Source: Marinobacter sediminicola
Lineage (GTDB): Bacteria > Pseudomonadota > Gammaproteobacteria > Pseudomonadales > Oleiphilaceae
Assembly (NCBI RefSeq): GCF_031157525.1
Contig: NZ_JAVIXR010000001.1
Coordinates: forward strand, 528,911 to 592,910
Reading direction: 5' to 3'
DNA: 64,000 nucleotides
Each line of letters begins with the position of its first letter. The first letter of the stretch is position 1. Of the stretch, positions 30,364 to 40,058 are shown in pieces. A program made the translations under genes and the position numbers. The notes beneath the pieces were generated by a model. That model saw nothing but the letters and a program-made list of their open reading frames with translations. It had not been told where the DNA came from and made no database searches.

Positions 30364-32008
30364 AAACCCGCTCCTTGAAAGGATCAATTCCAACACGACG
30401 GTAGGTATCCAGGAATGATTCCTCCTCCGTGCGCTTGTTAACGTAAACATCAATGATCTTGGCGATTACGTCCGGCATATCATCCTGAGCGAAAGAGGGC
30501 CCCAGAATCTTGCCAATTGTTGCATCGTGCTGTGACGCGCCACCCAAGCTAACCTGATAGAACTCCTGACCCTTTTTATCCACACCCAGAACACCGATGT
30601 TTCCAACGTGGTGATGACCACAGGCGTTCATGCAACCGGATATATTCAAATCGATCTCACCAAGATCGTACAAGAAATCCAGGTTATCGAAACGACGCTG
30701 AATCGCTTCAGCTACAGGAATAGACTTGGCATTGGCCAGCGCACAGAAATCGCCACCGGGGCAGCAGATAATATCCGTAAGCATGTTCAGGTTTGCTGTG
30801 GCAAATCCCATGGGGCCCAACTGCTCCCACAGCTCAAGCAACTGATCCTGGCGGACATCCGCAAGAACCACGTTCTGCTCATGGGTTACCCGTACCTCGC
30901 CGAAGCTGTATTCATCGGCCAAATCGGCGATTTGCTCCAGTTGGCGATCGGTTACATCTCCAGGTGGAATCCCGGTTTCTTTCATGGTCAGAGAAACAAT
31001 CGCGTACCCGGGCTTTTTGTGAATATCCACGTTGTATTTAAGCCACTGGTCAAAGCCACGGTTTTCGAACCTTTGCTGGGCGAGAAGTTCCGTTGCGTTG
31101 TCCAGACTGGCATAGGCCGGCTCGGTAAAGTAGGCCTTGATGCGATCGATCGCCTCAGGAGTAAGCCGGCTAGGGGAGTCCTTGATGTGAGACCACTCAG
31201 CCTCAACCTTCTCCGCAAAGCCCTCAGGCGTTAACGCCTTCACCAGAATCTTGATGCGGGCTTTGAATTTGTTATCACGACGGCCATAGCGGTTATAAAC
31301 GCGGAGTACCGATTCCAGATAGGTCAGCAGGTCGAGTTCTGGCAGGAACTCACGAATTACCGGAGCCACCATGGGCGTGCGCCCAAGGCCGCCACCCACG
31401 TGCACGCGGAAGCCCAGTTCGCCTACTTCATTGCGTACAATCTGAAGGCCTATGTCGTGAACCTGAATGGCCGCTCTGTCGGTTTTCTCGGAGGCATTTA
31501 CTGCAACCTTGAACTTCCGGGGCAGGTATGCGAACTCCGGATGGAAAGTGGACCACTGACGAATGATTTCGCAGTAAGGCCGAGGATCTGTAAGTTCGTC
31601 GGACTGAACACCTGAAAACTGGTCAGTTGTGGTGTTTCTGATGCAGTTACCACTGGTCTGGTTGGAATGCATTTCGACTTCCGCCAACTCGGCAAGAATA
31701 TCTGGCACATCTTCCAGGTTGGGCCAGTTTAGCTGAATGTTCTGGCGCGTTGTGAAGTGCGCATAGCCCTTGTCGTAGTCCCGGGTAATCCGGGCCAGAC
31801 GACGCAGTTGAGTAGAACGCAGCATGCCGTAAGGCACACAGATACGCAGCATGGGTGCAAGCCGCTGAACGTAGAGCCCGTTCTGCAAGCGAAGGGGCAG
31901 GAACTCGTCTTCTGCCAATTCTCCGGCCAGCGCCCGTTCGGTCTGGTCCCGGAACTGTGCAACCCGCTCGGCGGCCATTTGCCGATCGTGCTCGTCGTAT
32001 ACGTACAT
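30356..32008 (-). CDS. cysI: Sulfite reductase (sirohaem [4Fe-4S] hemoprotein, CysI-like)
   Basis: This enzyme reduces sulfite to sulfide in assimilatory sulfur metabolism. The 550-residue protein is the single-chain nitrite/sulfite reductase type used by pseudomonads. The cluster/sirohaem cysteines follow C-x5-C and C-x3-C: C416 and C422 in CCPGGDFC, C459 and C463 in GCMNACGHH. The active-site basic region is SGNCIRNTTTDQ at 119-130. A nearby Tyr-Cys covalent link cannot be judged. The sulfide would be used by MetZ and cysteine synthase, and sirohaem comes via CobA. The electron donor (ferredoxin or NADPH flavoprotein) is not encoded nearby. Confidence 0.93.
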   Translation of the reverse strand: MYVYDEHDRQMAAERVAQFRDQTERALAGELAEDEFLPLRLQNGLYVQRLAPMLRICVPYGMLRSTQLRRLARITRDYDKGYAHFTTRQNIQLNWPNLEDVPDILAELAEVEMHSNQTSGNCIRNTTTDQFSGVQSDELTDPRPYCEIIRQWSTFHPEFAYLPRKFKVAVNASEKTDRAAIQVHDIGLQIVRNEVGELGFRVHVGGGLGRTPMVAPVIREFLPELDLLTYLESVLRVYNRYGRRDNKFKARIKILVKALTPEGFAEKVEAEWSHIKDSPSRLTPEAIDRIKAYFTEPAYASLDNATELLAQQRFENRGFDQWLKYNVDIHKKPGYAIVSLTMKETGIPPGDVTDRQLEQIADLADEYSFGEVRVTHEQNVVLADVRQDQLLELWEQLGPMGFATANLNMLTDIICCPGGDFCALANAKSIPVAEAIQRRFDNLDFLYDLGEIDLNISGCMNACGHHHVGNIGVLGVDKKGQEFYQVSLGGASQHDATIGKILGPSFAQDDMPDVIAKIIDVYVNKRTEEESFLDTYRRVGIDPFKERVYA

Positions 32009-32264
32009 AGTAGGAAAGCCCTGGATAGTAGCGTCGTAATGGCATGCGCCCGGAAGCCCGGGCTTATATCTGAAACGCAGGATAACAGTCGCTCCTTATA
32101 CTAGAAACGATTATTTCAAGATATGTTTATCGATTAAGGTGATAAGGGAGAGTGTTGTGGGCTGGACGAATATCAATTTGCTGCTTTACTGATAGGGAGA
32201 AACCAAGGTGAGCGCTAGATGCGCTCAACGTCAACCTGACAGATTCTGCAAATAGGAGCAGGGA

Positions 32265-32369
32265 ATGAAGGATTCGATGCAATCAGACAGCAATATCGAC
32301 GCTATAGCTGCAGTGGTAATTATCGCACTTGTTGTCGCATTCGCGGTGTTGTGGGTGTCTGGCCAGTAA
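32265..32369 (+). CDS. 34-residue single-pass membrane miniprotein
   Basis: A short open frame, ATG at 32265 to TAA at 32367-32369, with a good AGGAG ribosome site at 32254-32258. The product begins MKDSMQSDSNIDAIAA and continues into one hydrophobic helix (VVIIALVVAFAVLWV), ending SGQ. The acidic/polar N-terminus and single span are typical of regulatory membrane miniproteins. It lies alone between divergent sulfite reductase and the convergent DUF2970 gene, whose stop is nine bases away. I do not recognise a family. Confidence 0.55.
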   Translation: MKDSMQSDSNIDAIAAVVIIALVVAFAVLWVSGQ

Positions 32370-32377
32370 CGGCTGGA

Positions 32378-32614
32378 CTACCGGCCAGACAGAACAACCT
32401 GCACAACCACAATGAGGGTACCAATAAAGAGGCCCGTGAACAGAAGGGCGCCAATCACATAGGGCCATGGGCTGTGGCTGCCGAAATCTTCTTCCCGGCG
32501 CTTACTGGACTGAACACCCAGTGCGCCGGCAGCCACGGTTTGTATTACCTTCAAAACACCAGGCCCTTGAGGCTTTTTGCTTTTGTTTTTTTTCATGCCT
32601 GCCGTGTCTGCCAT
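32378..32614 (-). CDS. DUF2970 small membrane protein
   Basis: A 78-residue protein of the DUF2970 type. The family pattern is visible: VLKVIQTVAAGALGVQSSKRREEDF, then SPWPYVIGALLFTGLFIGTLIVVVQVVL, which is one transmembrane helix at the C-terminus. The N-terminus is strongly basic (MKKNKSKKPQ). Function is unknown. The frame may start at Met1 or at Met7 (32596). It lies 34 bp downstream of metH on the same strand and could be read from that transcript. Confidence 0.8.
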   Translation of the reverse strand: MADTAGMKKNKSKKPQGPGVLKVIQTVAAGALGVQSSKRREEDFGSHSPWPYVIGALLFTGLFIGTLIVVVQVVLSGR

Positions 32615-32648
32615 AAAAACTCATCCTGATTGGGTGCGACTCTGGGCT

Positions 32649-35600
32649 TTACTCCGCTGGGTCGTACGCAAGGCTTGGTGCCAACCAGCGCTCTGCTTCC
32701 GCTTTGGAAAGACCTTTACGCTCAGCATAGTCTTCAACCTGATCTACGCCAATTTTACCTACCGAGAAAAACTTCGATTCAGGGTGCGAGAAGTACCAAC
32801 CCGAGACCGCAGCCGTTGGGAACATCGCAAAGCTTTCTGTAATCTCGATACCAGTTTGGGCAGTGGCATCGAGTAGCTTGAACAGAGTCGCCTTCTCTGT
32901 GTGGTCGGGGCAGGCGGGGTAGCCAGGCGCCGGACGGATACCGTGGTACCGTTCTTTGATCAAATCTTCATTGGCCAGCTGCTCATCGCTGTTGTATGCC
33001 CAGAACTCTTTGCGTACCCGCTCATGCATGCGTTCTGCAAAGGCCTCGGCCAAGCGGTCGGCGAGGGCTTTGACCATGATCGCGTTGTAGTCGTCGTTGG
33101 CGTTTTTGTACTCCAGCGACAGTTCTTCGGCGCCGATACCGGTGGTTACTGCAAAGCCACCAACATAGTCGCAATGCTCAGAACCTTCTTCTGCAACAAA
33201 ATCTGACAGCGCCATCATTGACTTATTCGGGGCTTTATCATCCTGCTGGCGTAAGTGGTGCAGGGTGGTTAGCTCTTCAGTACGGCTTTCGTCTGTGTAT
33301 ACCACTATATCGTCGCCACGGCGGTGTGCTGGCCAGAAACCAATTACACCAGAAGCACTTACGCGTTTTTCATCAACCATTTTTCGAAGAATTACCTGAG
33401 CGTCGTCAAACAGGCTACGAGCGGCCTCGCCACGCTTGGGGTCGTCGAATACCTGTGGGTATTTCCCAGCTATATCCCAAGAGATAAAGAAAGGCGTCCA
33501 GTCGATGTAAGGCTCAAGTTCCTTCAGGTCGTACGCTTCGAACCGACGTATTCCGGTAAAGGTCGGTTTGGGCGGAACGTAGTTATCAAAGTTAATTTCC
33601 GGAGCGCGTGCCCGCGCTTCTTTCAGGCTGACGAGCTTGGTACGATCACCGCGCTGCTTGCGGCGCTCGCGGATCATGTCGTATTCCTCACGTGCATCGC
33701 TAACCAGCTTAGGCTTGGCGGTTTTGCTGAGCAGTTGTGAAGCAACGTTCACGCAGCGAGAGGCGTCAGACACGTAAAGGGCAATGTCGTTTTTATAGTG
33801 GGGCTCAATTTTAACGGCCGTATGTGCCTTGGATGTGGTGGCACCGCCAATCATCAATGGCAGATGGAAATCCAGGCGCTGCATCTCACGGGCAACATGC
33901 ACCATTTCATCCAGTGACGGTGTGATAAGGCCACTCAAGCCGATGATGTCGACATTGTGCTCTTTGGCCGCCGCCAGAATTTTATCGCTGGGCACCATAA
34001 CCCCAAGGTCAATCACTTCGTAGTTGTTGCACTGCAGCACTACGCCAACAATGTTCTTACCTATATCGTGAACATCGCCCTTAACCGTGGCCATCAGGAT
34101 TTTGCCTTTAGCCTGCTGGTCTTCGGATTTCTCTGCTTCAATAAAGGGGATAAGGTGGGCAACCGCCTGTTTCATAACGCGGGCACTTTTAACCACCTGA
34201 GGCAGGAACATTTTACCGTCGCCGAACAGGTCGCCAACAACGTTCATGCCGTCCATCAGTGGGCCTTCGATTACGTGAATCGGGCGCTCTGCCTGCAGAC
34301 GGCATTCTTCTGTATCTTCGATAATGAAGTTGGTAATACCTTTTACCAGTGAATGCTCTAGCCGCTTGATGACCGGCCATTCGCGCCAAGCGAGATCTTC
34401 TTCCTGCGTTTTGCCGCCTTTACCCTTAAAGCGCTCGGCAATCTCGAGCAAGCGATCTGTGGCGTCTTCGCGACGATTGAGCACAACATCTTCTACCAGT
34501 TCTTTTAGCTCTGGCTCAATCTCATCGTAAATAACCAGCTGCCCGGGGTTTACGATACCCATGTTCATGCCGGCTTTGATGGCGTGGTAAAGAAACACGG
34601 AGTGGATCGCTTCACGCACCACATCGTTCCCGCGGAAAGAGAAGGACACGTTGCTCACACCACCTGAAATAGATGCGTGGGGCAGGTTCTTCCGAATCCA
34701 GCGACAGGCGTTTATGTAATCCACTGCGTAGTTGTTATGTTCTTCAATACCCGTCGCGATGGCAAACACGTTCGGGTCGAAAATAATGTCGCCCGGATTG
34801 AAGCCAATGCCGACCAGAACCTCATATGAGCGTTTACAAATTTCGGTTTTACGCTCAAATGTGTCCGCTTGCCCTTCTTCGTCGAAGGCCATAACCACGA
34901 CAGCCGCGCCGTATCGCATGCAGATCTTTGCGTGCTTGACGAAGGCCTCTTCGCCTTCTTTGAGGCTGATTGAGTTAACGACCGCCTTACCTTGAATACA
35001 ACGTAGCCCGGCTTCGATAACTTCCCATTTCGACGAATCAAGCATGATGGGAACGCGTGAGATATCCGGCTCTGAGGCAATGAGGTTCAAAAAGGTGACC
35101 ATCACCTCTTTGGAGTCCAGCATGCCCTCATCCATGTTGATATCGATAATCTGCGCGCCGGTTTCAACTTGATCCCGCGCAACGCTCAGTGCTTCCTCAT
35201 ACTGCTCTTCTTTGATCAGGCGCAGAAAGCGCTTCGAGCCAGTAACGTTGGTGCGCTCACCTACGTTGATGAAAAGGGTGTTTTCGTCACCCGTGAAAGG
35301 TTCCAGGCCAGAAAGACGAAGTACTTCCGGGCGTTTCGGAATCTTGCGGGGAGGGTACTTGGCTACGGCTTTGGCCACGGCTTCGATATGCTCAGGGCGG
35401 GAACCACAGCAGCCACCAACAATGTTAAGGAAGCCGTCGCGAGCAAAACCCTCGATGATTTCGGCCATTTCTTCCGGTGTCTCGTCATACTCACCGAATT
35501 CGTTGGGCAGGCCGGCATTCGGGTGTGCGCTAACATAGGTTGTGGCTTTGCCCGACAGTTCCTCTACGTACGGGCGCAGGGCCTCTGCGCCCAGTGCGCA

Positions 35601-36347
35601 GTTTAATCCCACCGAGATCGGCCGAGAATGGGCCACGGAGTTCCAGAACGCCTCAGTAGTTTGGCCGGACAGGGTGCGGCCAGAAGCGTCGGTAATGGTG
35701 CCGGAAATCATGATCGGCAGTTCTATGCCGCTGTCTTCAAAATATTGCTGAGTAGCGTAAATAGCAGCTTTCGCGTTAAGCGTATCGAAAATGGTTTCAA
35801 TCAGGATGATGTCACAACCGCCTTCAACCAAGCCTTCGACCGATTCGTAGTAGTTATCTACCAGGCTCTGGAAATCTGTGTTGCGGAACCCAGGGTTGTT
35901 CACGTCTGGCGATAAAGAGGCTGTGCGCGACGTAGGGCCAACCGCGCCTGCCACAAATCTCGGCTTGGAGGGATCTTTGGCGGTATACTCGTCCGCGACT
36001 TGCCTGGCCAGTTTGGCGGCCGCTACGTTCAGCTCTTTGGATATCTCTTCAAGGCCGTAGTCCGACTGAGACACGCGAGTTGAGTTGAAGGTATTGGTTT
36101 CAATAATATCCGCGCCCGCATCCAGATAATCAGCGTGTATATTACGCAACAGGGCAGGCTGGGTAACGTTGAGCAGGTCGTTGTTACCCTTTACTTCACG
36201 ATCGTAATCGGCAAACCGATCGCCCCGGAACGCTTTCTCGTCCAGTTGCAGGTTCTGGATCATGGTTCCCATGCCGCCGTCGAGAATCACAATGCGCTCT
36301 TGCAGGGCTTTGTGAAGTTGTTCCAGGCGAGTATTGCGATCGGTCAT
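32649..36347 (-). CDS. metH: Cobalamin-dependent methionine synthase
   Basis: MetH transfers a methyl group from 5-methyltetrahydrofolate to homocysteine through cobalamin. From the ATG at 36347 the protein is 1232 residues. Modules in order: homocysteine-binding barrel with Zn ligands C250 and C313/C314 (IVGGCCGS), pterin-binding barrel, cobalamin module with DVHDIGKN at about 757-764 (His is the lower cobalt ligand), and a C-terminal SAM activation domain with [15 protein letters not shown]. The start [10 protein letters not shown] aligns with other MetH proteins; an ATG 24 bases upstream (36371) is possible but adds nothing conserved. It is monocistronic or with DUF2970. No B12 or SAM riboswitch was seen upstream. 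Confidence 0.97.
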   Translation of the reverse strand: MTDRNTRLEQLHKALQERIVILDGGMGTMIQNLQLDEKAFRGDRFADYDREVKGNNDLLNVTQPALLRNIHADYLDAGADIIETNTFNSTRVSQSDYGLEEISKELNVAAAKLARQVADEYTAKDPSKPRFVAGAVGPTSRTASLSPDVNNPGFRNTDFQSLVDNYYESVEGLVEGGCDIILIETIFDTLNAKAAIYATQQYFEDSGIELPIMISGTITDASGRTLSGQTTEAFWNSVAHSRPISVGLNCALGAEALRPYVEELSGKATTYVSAHPNAGLPNEFGEYDETPEEMAEIIEGFARDGFLNIVGGCCGSRPEHIEAVAKAVAKYPPRKIPKRPEVLRLSGLEPFTGDENTLFINVGERTNVTGSKRFLRLIKEEQYEEALSVARDQVETGAQIIDINMDEGMLDSKEVMVTFLNLIASEPDISRVPIMLDSSKWEVIEAGLRCIQGKAVVNSISLKEGEEAFVKHAKICMRYGAAVVVMAFDEEGQADTFERKTEICKRSYEVLVGIGFNPGDIIFDPNVFAIATGIEEHNNYAVDYINACRWIRKNLPHASISGGVSNVSFSFRGNDVVREAIHSVFLYHAIKAGMNMGIVNPGQLVIYDEIEPELKELVEDVVLNRREDATDRLLEIAERFKGKGGKTQEEDLAWREWPVIKRLEHSLVKGITNFIIEDTEECRLQAERPIHVIEGPLMDGMNVVGDLFGDGKMFLPQVVKSARVMKQAVAHLIPFIEAEKSEDQQAKGKILMATVKGDVHDIGKNIVGVVLQCNNYEVIDLGVMVPSDKILAAAKEHNVDIIGLSGLITPSLDEMVHVAREMQRLDFHLPLMIGGATTSKAHTAVKIEPHYKNDIALYVSDASRCVNVASQLLSKTAKPKLVSDAREEYDMIRERRKQRGDRTKLVSLKEARARAPEINFDNYVPPKPTFTGIRRFEAYDLKELEPYIDWTPFFISWDIAGKYPQVFDDPKRGEAARSLFDDAQVILRKMVDEKRVSASGVIGFWPAHRRGDDIVVYTDESRTEELTTLHHLRQQDDKAPNKSMMALSDFVAEEGSEHCDYVGGFAVTTGIGAEELSLEYKNANDDYNAIMVKALADRLAEAFAERMHERVRKEFWAYNSDEQLANEDLIKERYHGIRPAPGYPACPDHTEKATLFKLLDATAQTGIEITESFAMFPTAAVSGWYFSHPESKFFSVGKIGVDQVEDYAERKGLSKAEAERWLAPSLAYDPAE

Positions 36348-36507
36348 AGTCAGTATTCCGGATGTCGTCATTAACGGCGTGTTTGGTCCAATGGCGCGGG
36401 ATCATAGCAAAAATGCTGGCGACAGTCGTAGCTCCGCACCCAGTTATTCTTTACTTGCATCAAGTTCGTGTGCAAAGCCTATGGTAAGTGAAAGTCACTA
36501 CCCTGGG

Positions 36508-36534
36508 AAAGACCAACTAATTTGGTTGGTCTTT
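36508..36534. promoter_or_regulatory. Palindrome upstream of nfuA (operator or hairpin)
   Basis: AAAGACCAAC (36508-36517) and GTTGGTCTTT (36525-36534) are a perfect 10-bp inverted repeat around a seven-base spacer, in the 218-bp divergent region between metH and nfuA. It could be a dimeric repressor site (the GACCAAC half-sites are TetR-like in form) or a terminator-like hairpin. It does not fit the IscR patterns I know. Confidence 0.5.
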
Positions 36535-36589
36535 CATGTTGCCACGAACTCCCTTAAAATGAATCTAAACTTACCAACGGGTTGATAAC

Positions 36590-37177
36590 ATGGCATTGGT
36601 TACTGTGACAGATCCCGCACGGGATTATCTTGCACAACTTATCGAAAAGCAGGATGTGGAAGGCATGGGCGTACGAATTTTCGTAACCCAGCCGGGCACA
36701 AAAAATGCTGAAACCTGCTTGGCTTATTGCCCACCCAACGAGATTGTACCGACGGATGAGCAAGTAGATCTTGAAAAGTTCACGCTGTATCTTGATCACA
36801 ACTCTGTACCCTTCCTTGAAGAAGCCTTTGTAGACTATTCAAAGGATCAGATGGGCGGCCAACTAACGATCAAAGCGCCTAATGCCAAGGTTCCCAACGT
36901 TGATGAAAATGCGCCCTTGCCAGATAGAGTGAACTACGTTCTGGCGTCGGAAATTAATCCGAACCTGGCAGCCCATGGCGGTGATGTGTCACTGGTAGAG
37001 ATTGTGGATGGCTCTGTCGCGGTGTTGCGGTTTGGTGGCGGCTGCCAAGGTTGTTCTGCAGTTAGCCTTACCCTCAAGCAGGGTGTAGAAACCACGCTCA
37101 AGGATAGAGTGCCAGAAATTACAGCGGTTCGTGACGTAACGGATCATACGAAGACCGAGAACGCATACTACCAATAA
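36590..37177 (+). CDS. nfuA: Fe-S biogenesis protein NfuA
   Basis: NfuA carries [4Fe-4S] clusters to client enzymes under iron or oxidative stress. The 195-residue protein has the two expected parts: an N-terminal degenerate A-type scaffold domain (residues 1-95, with cysteines 43 and 47 only) and a C-terminal Nfu domain with the cluster motif C152-x2-C155 in [19 protein letters not shown]. It diverges from metH and is monocistronic. Several Fe-S clients (sulfite reductase, radical SAM, EtfD) are in the window but not linked to it directly. Confidence 0.96.
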   Translation: MALVTVTDPARDYLAQLIEKQDVEGMGVRIFVTQPGTKNAETCLAYCPPNEIVPTDEQVDLEKFTLYLDHNSVPFLEEAFVDYSKDQMGGQLTIKAPNAKVPNVDENAPLPDRVNYVLASEINPNLAAHGGDVSLVEIVDGSVAVLRFGGGCQGCSAVSLTLKQGVETTLKDRVPEITAVRDVTDHTKTENAYYQ

Positions 37178-37507
37178 ATAGTGCCCGAAGGCCTGGAGTC
37201 TGGCTGCCACTGTTAGGGTGATCTCGCTTTAAATACCGGGATATCTGCTGCACGCTTCGCAGGTATCCCGGGCGCATGATGCATTTCCTTCCAGCTACAC
37301 TTTTATTTCTCCTACTGTTTAATTCGACATATCTTTATCATTTCGCTGCCACAGTTGCTGTATAACAATGGCTTCTCGGCCAATGTCACATAATGCTGGC
37401 TATCGCATCATTCGTTCTACAATCCGAGGCGACACCTAATCGCCCGTCCGTTCACTAATGATGACACCTGCAGGTTAATTGCCTGTATTTGAAAACCGGG
37501 GTTCCGC
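37178..37507. other. 330-bp intergenic region nfuA to DUF445 gene
   Basis: No credible open frame was seen. It contains an imperfect hairpin at 37236-37271 (CCGGGATATCTGC with GCAGGTATCCCGG, 13 pairs including one G-U in RNA) that probably marks the end of the nfuA transcript although it lacks a U tract. An in-frame stop at 37490 sets the upstream limit for the next gene. Confidence 0.6.
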
Positions 37508-38707
37508 TTGTTTGATGCTGCGTTTGTTTCCGTGCCCATAGTGGCTGCCTTGGTAGGCTGGTTTACCAACTGGCTTGCTATACAAATGTCTTTTTACCCG
37601 GTTCAGTTCTTAGGCGTTGGTGTGATCGGTTGGCAAGGCGTTATTCCTCGCAAAGCCGAGAAAATGGCCCATATCTGTATAGATCGAACACTTCGGCAAT
37701 TTGGTGATCTGAATGCCGTCTATCAAAAGTTGGAGCCTCAAAAGATTGTTGAGCAGGTTCTTTCACAGGTAACGCCAAGGCTTGATGAGTACATTGATGA
37801 AATGATGTATGAGATTCAGCCGGTGCTTTGGGATAACTTGCCGATGTTTTTGCGCCGGCGGATTTATCAGTGGGCGCGGGAGCAACTGCCGGCACGTATA
37901 GAAGGCCTGGTTGAGGATTTTGGCGATGATCTCGATGAGTTGGTTGATCTCAAAGCGTTGCTAAGCAGAGAGCTCAAGCAGCACCCTGATCTGATGAATC
38001 GCATATTTAAGCAGGCTGGCGCGGTTGAACTCAGATCCGTCATTAATCGTGGCGCCGTTATCGGCGGTATCCTTGGGTGTGTTCTTGCTCCGGTCTGGTC
38101 CATCTATCCTGAACCCTGGCTGCTGCCCGTTGGCGGGTTTGCAATCGGCTTTGTCACCAACTGGCTTGCGATTAATCTGATTTTTGCGCCCCTGAAACCT
38201 CGTCGTTTTTTGTTCTGGAAAATTCAGGGGCTGTTTCTGCGGCGCCAGCCTGAAATCAGCGACATATGGGCAAAGCTGGTAGCAGAAGAGCTGATAACGG
38301 TCGAGAAGGTTGCGGATGCGATGATAAACGGCTGTCGGGGCGATCGCACCCGTGCAATCATACAAAAGCATCTGCGGCCACTGATGGACAATTCCTTGTT
38401 GATGAAGCTTTCAGCTCAAGTAACGGTTGGGATGAGCGGCTATACCGATTTGAAAAAGGCGATGAACCAGCAAGCCCTTCATGCAACCCAGGATGTCTTC
38501 AGCAACCCTGCTTTTAACAAGGAGCGGGCACCCGTTGTAGCCAGAGTCCTGGCTGGGCAAATGAAGGCACTTCAGCCTGCAGAATTTCAGGACATACTCC
38601 GCCCGGCATTCCGCGAGGAGGAGCTACAGCTGATGTTTGTTGGCGGCATATTTGGTGCGGTCGCGGGAACCATACAGTTTCTGGCGCTGATTCAATACGC
38701 GCTTTAG
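37508..38707 (+). CDS. DUF445 family membrane protein
   Basis: A 399-residue protein of the DUF445 group (YjiN/YheB relatives), function unknown. It has an internal duplication: GWFTNWLAIQMSFYPVQF near residue 17 and GFVTNWLAINLIFAPLKP near residue 215, each at the end of a hydrophobic segment, and a C-terminal membrane segment GGIFGAVAGTIQFLALIQY. The mid region is long amphipathic helix. The start is TTG at 37508 with GGGG upstream; an in-frame stop at 37490 excludes an earlier start. A small membrane protein follows after 30 bp and is probably a partner. Confidence 0.82.
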   Translation: MFDAAFVSVPIVAALVGWFTNWLAIQMSFYPVQFLGVGVIGWQGVIPRKAEKMAHICIDRTLRQFGDLNAVYQKLEPQKIVEQVLSQVTPRLDEYIDEMMYEIQPVLWDNLPMFLRRRIYQWAREQLPARIEGLVEDFGDDLDELVDLKALLSRELKQHPDLMNRIFKQAGAVELRSVINRGAVIGGILGCVLAPVWSIYPEPWLLPVGGFAIGFVTNWLAINLIFAPLKPRRFLFWKIQGLFLRRQPEISDIWAKLVAEELITVEKVADAMINGCRGDRTRAIIQKHLRPLMDNSLLMKLSAQVTVGMSGYTDLKKAMNQQALHATQDVFSNPAFNKERAPVVARVLAGQMKALQPAEFQDILRPAFREEELQLMFVGGIFGAVAGTIQFLALIQYAL

Positions 38708-38737
38708 CCACTTCATATTGATTCAAAGGAGAGCATC

Positions 38738-39070
38738 ATGCCTGCCTGGGTAATGCTGGTCGCACAGTTTGTTGTTACCGCCGCTGCGGTTCTTTCAGTA
38801 CTTTTAAGCTTTTGGCTGCTAGTGATTCGACCTTATCTTGATCGAAAAGTGGCAGAGATTGTCGCTATGACTGACGAAATTGAGCCACGTGTGGCCCAAG
38901 GCGTAAAGCTGGGTGTTGCTGAAACGCTGAGGGAGCTACCCGAAAACGCCTGGGATGGCACCGTTAAGGAGTCTACACGACAGTTCCTGAAGTTTGGTTC
39001 CGGTATCTTCGAGAACGGACTCAGCAGTTTCCTTGGCGGCGCAGCAGACCTTGAGCGGCGCAAGCCCTAG
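38738..39070 (+). CDS. Small membrane protein, unknown, paired with DUF445
   Basis: A 110-residue protein with one N-terminal transmembrane helix (residues 5-29, MLVAQFVVTAAAVLSVLLSF region) followed by a soluble, mixed-charge tail with REL and DERR-type helices. AAAGGAGAGC gives a strong ribosome site before ATG 38738. It follows the DUF445 gene by 30 bp and its last four bases overlap the convergent tusE gene. I do not recognise the family. Co-expression with DUF445 is inferred. Confidence 0.7.
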   Translation: MPAWVMLVAQFVVTAAAVLSVLLSFWLLVIRPYLDRKVAEIVAMTDEIEPRVAQGVKLGVAETLRELPENAWDGTVKESTRQFLKFGSGIFENGLSSFLGGAADLERRKP

Positions 39071-39393
39071 AGGCAATTCGTCGGCCGGGGCAGGCCAGCT
39101 ATCCGGCAGGCTGTTTTGGCAGGGGTGCCAGGAAAAAGCCGCATAAGATATATGCTGTTGCCTTTGTCCTCACCCAAAGCCTCTTTCACTGATCTCACAA
39201 ACAGTCGGTTTGAGGGTGGCGACATTTCATGTTTTTTATAAAACTCCCGCAGAAGCCCTATGATTTCCCAGTGTTTTTCACTGAGATCTATTTGATCTTC
39301 TGCCGCAATGATAGCGGCGATTTCGGGCGACCAGTCGCTTGAGTTTTCGAGAAACCCTTCATTGTTTCTCTCAGGTGATTTTGCTTTTGTCAT
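39067..39393 (-). CDS. tusE: Sulfurtransferase TusE (DsrC family)
   Basis: TusE receives persulfide sulfur from TusBCD and hands it to MnmA for 2-thiouridine in tRNA. The 108-residue DsrC-type protein ends in the conserved arm with two cysteines, C96 (KTACRIAG) and the penultimate C107 (RPTNCL). The core motif SEKHWEIIGLLREFYKKHEMSP is typical. It is the last gene of tusDCBE, with three bases between tusB and its start. The presence of both cysteines would also fit a true DsrC, but the absence of dsrAB here and of the sulfur-oxidation genes supports TusE. Confidence 0.94.
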   Translation of the reverse strand: MTKAKSPERNNEGFLENSSDWSPEIAAIIAAEDQIDLSEKHWEIIGLLREFYKKHEMSPPSNRLFVRSVKEALGEDKGNSIYLMRLFPGTPAKTACRIAGLPRPTNCL

Positions 39394-39396
39394 GGG

Positions 39397-39681
39397 TTAC
39401 CAACTTATTACTTTCTGTGCCTGTACGGTCAGTTCAACCATGGCAGCGAAATCCACAAGGGAAGCTTCCGCAGTGCTGTGGGCAATGCCGCGCGCTAGCA
39501 CGTCTGGTGCCAGTGCATAAATTGTGATGCCCGCTTGCAGATCGCTACAGGTCGCAAGTGTCAGCACCGCGCTTTCAATCAGAAGCAGGACATCCCCGGG
39601 CTCTATAGCACGTAGGCACTCCGCCGAACGCGGGTGCTCAGGCGCCTTGTTCAGAATGTGAAGAGTGTCAATCTCGGTCAT
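39397..39681 (-). CDS. tusB: Sulfur relay protein TusB (DsrH)
   Basis: TusB is part of the TusBCD heterohexamer. I start it at the ATG at 39681 (MTEIDTLHILNKAPEH), which matches the family; an upstream TTG at 39717 would overlap tusC. The product is 94 residues. The DsrH fold pattern CLRAIEPGDVLLLIESAV and the C-terminal ISW are visible. The typical active Cys is not required in TusB. It lies between tusC (25 bp) and tusE (3 bp) in tusDCBE. Confidence 0.9.
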   Translation of the reverse strand: MTEIDTLHILNKAPEHPRSAECLRAIEPGDVLLLIESAVLTLATCSDLQAGITIYALAPDVLARGIAHSTAEASLVDFAAMVELTVQAQKVISW

Positions 39682-39706
39682 AACGGGTTCCGGGCCTGTC
39701 TTTGAG

Positions 39707-40057
39707 TTAACCTGCAAAGGCGATGTGTGAGTGTTGGCGTATTACCTCAGCACTGTTTTCAGCCATGGCGACGCCTGTCACCATGTTGTCCGGCACAAGT
39801 CCATAACGGGCGCAGGCTGTTGCATCTGCATATAGAGCTTCAACACCAAAAATCAGCGCGGCCGAAAGGTTTTTCTCTACGGACTTTTGCCCAATTCCCG
39901 TAGTTTCCTGAGATTTTCGTAGCCAATTAACACCGGCACCTGTAAACAGCAGTGCAACCGGTTGGTCGAATGCTGCAAGGGAAAATGCCATATCGAGAGC
40001 TTCGCGGCCTGCCCATGTGCCGTAAGGAGGCTGGTCGATCACCATCAGTGTGCCCAT
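39707..40057 (-). CDS. tusC: Sulfur relay protein TusC (DsrF)
   Basis: TusC is the second DsrE-fold subunit of TusBCD. Starting at ATG 40057 (MGTLMVIDQPPYGTWAGREALD) gives 116 residues with GGAG seven bases upstream; the ATG at 40072 would overlap tusD by 14 bp and is less likely. The fold pattern DMAFSLAAFDQPVALLFTGAGV is typical. One base separates it from the tusD stop. Confidence 0.9.
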   Translation of the reverse strand: MGTLMVIDQPPYGTWAGREALDMAFSLAAFDQPVALLFTGAGVNWLRKSQETTGIGQKSVEKNLSAALIFGVEALYADATACARYGLVPDNMVTGVAMAENSAEVIRQHSHIAFAG

Positions 40058-40058
40058 G

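Noticed and set aside
36372..36589. B12 or SAM riboswitch upstream of metH
   Set aside because: The 218-bp region has no recognisable B12-box or SAM-II/III-type core. The only structured element is a simple inverted repeat.
37236..37271. REP/BIME-type repeat after nfuA
   Set aside because: Only one copy was seen in the window, and it fits a simple transcript-end hairpin.
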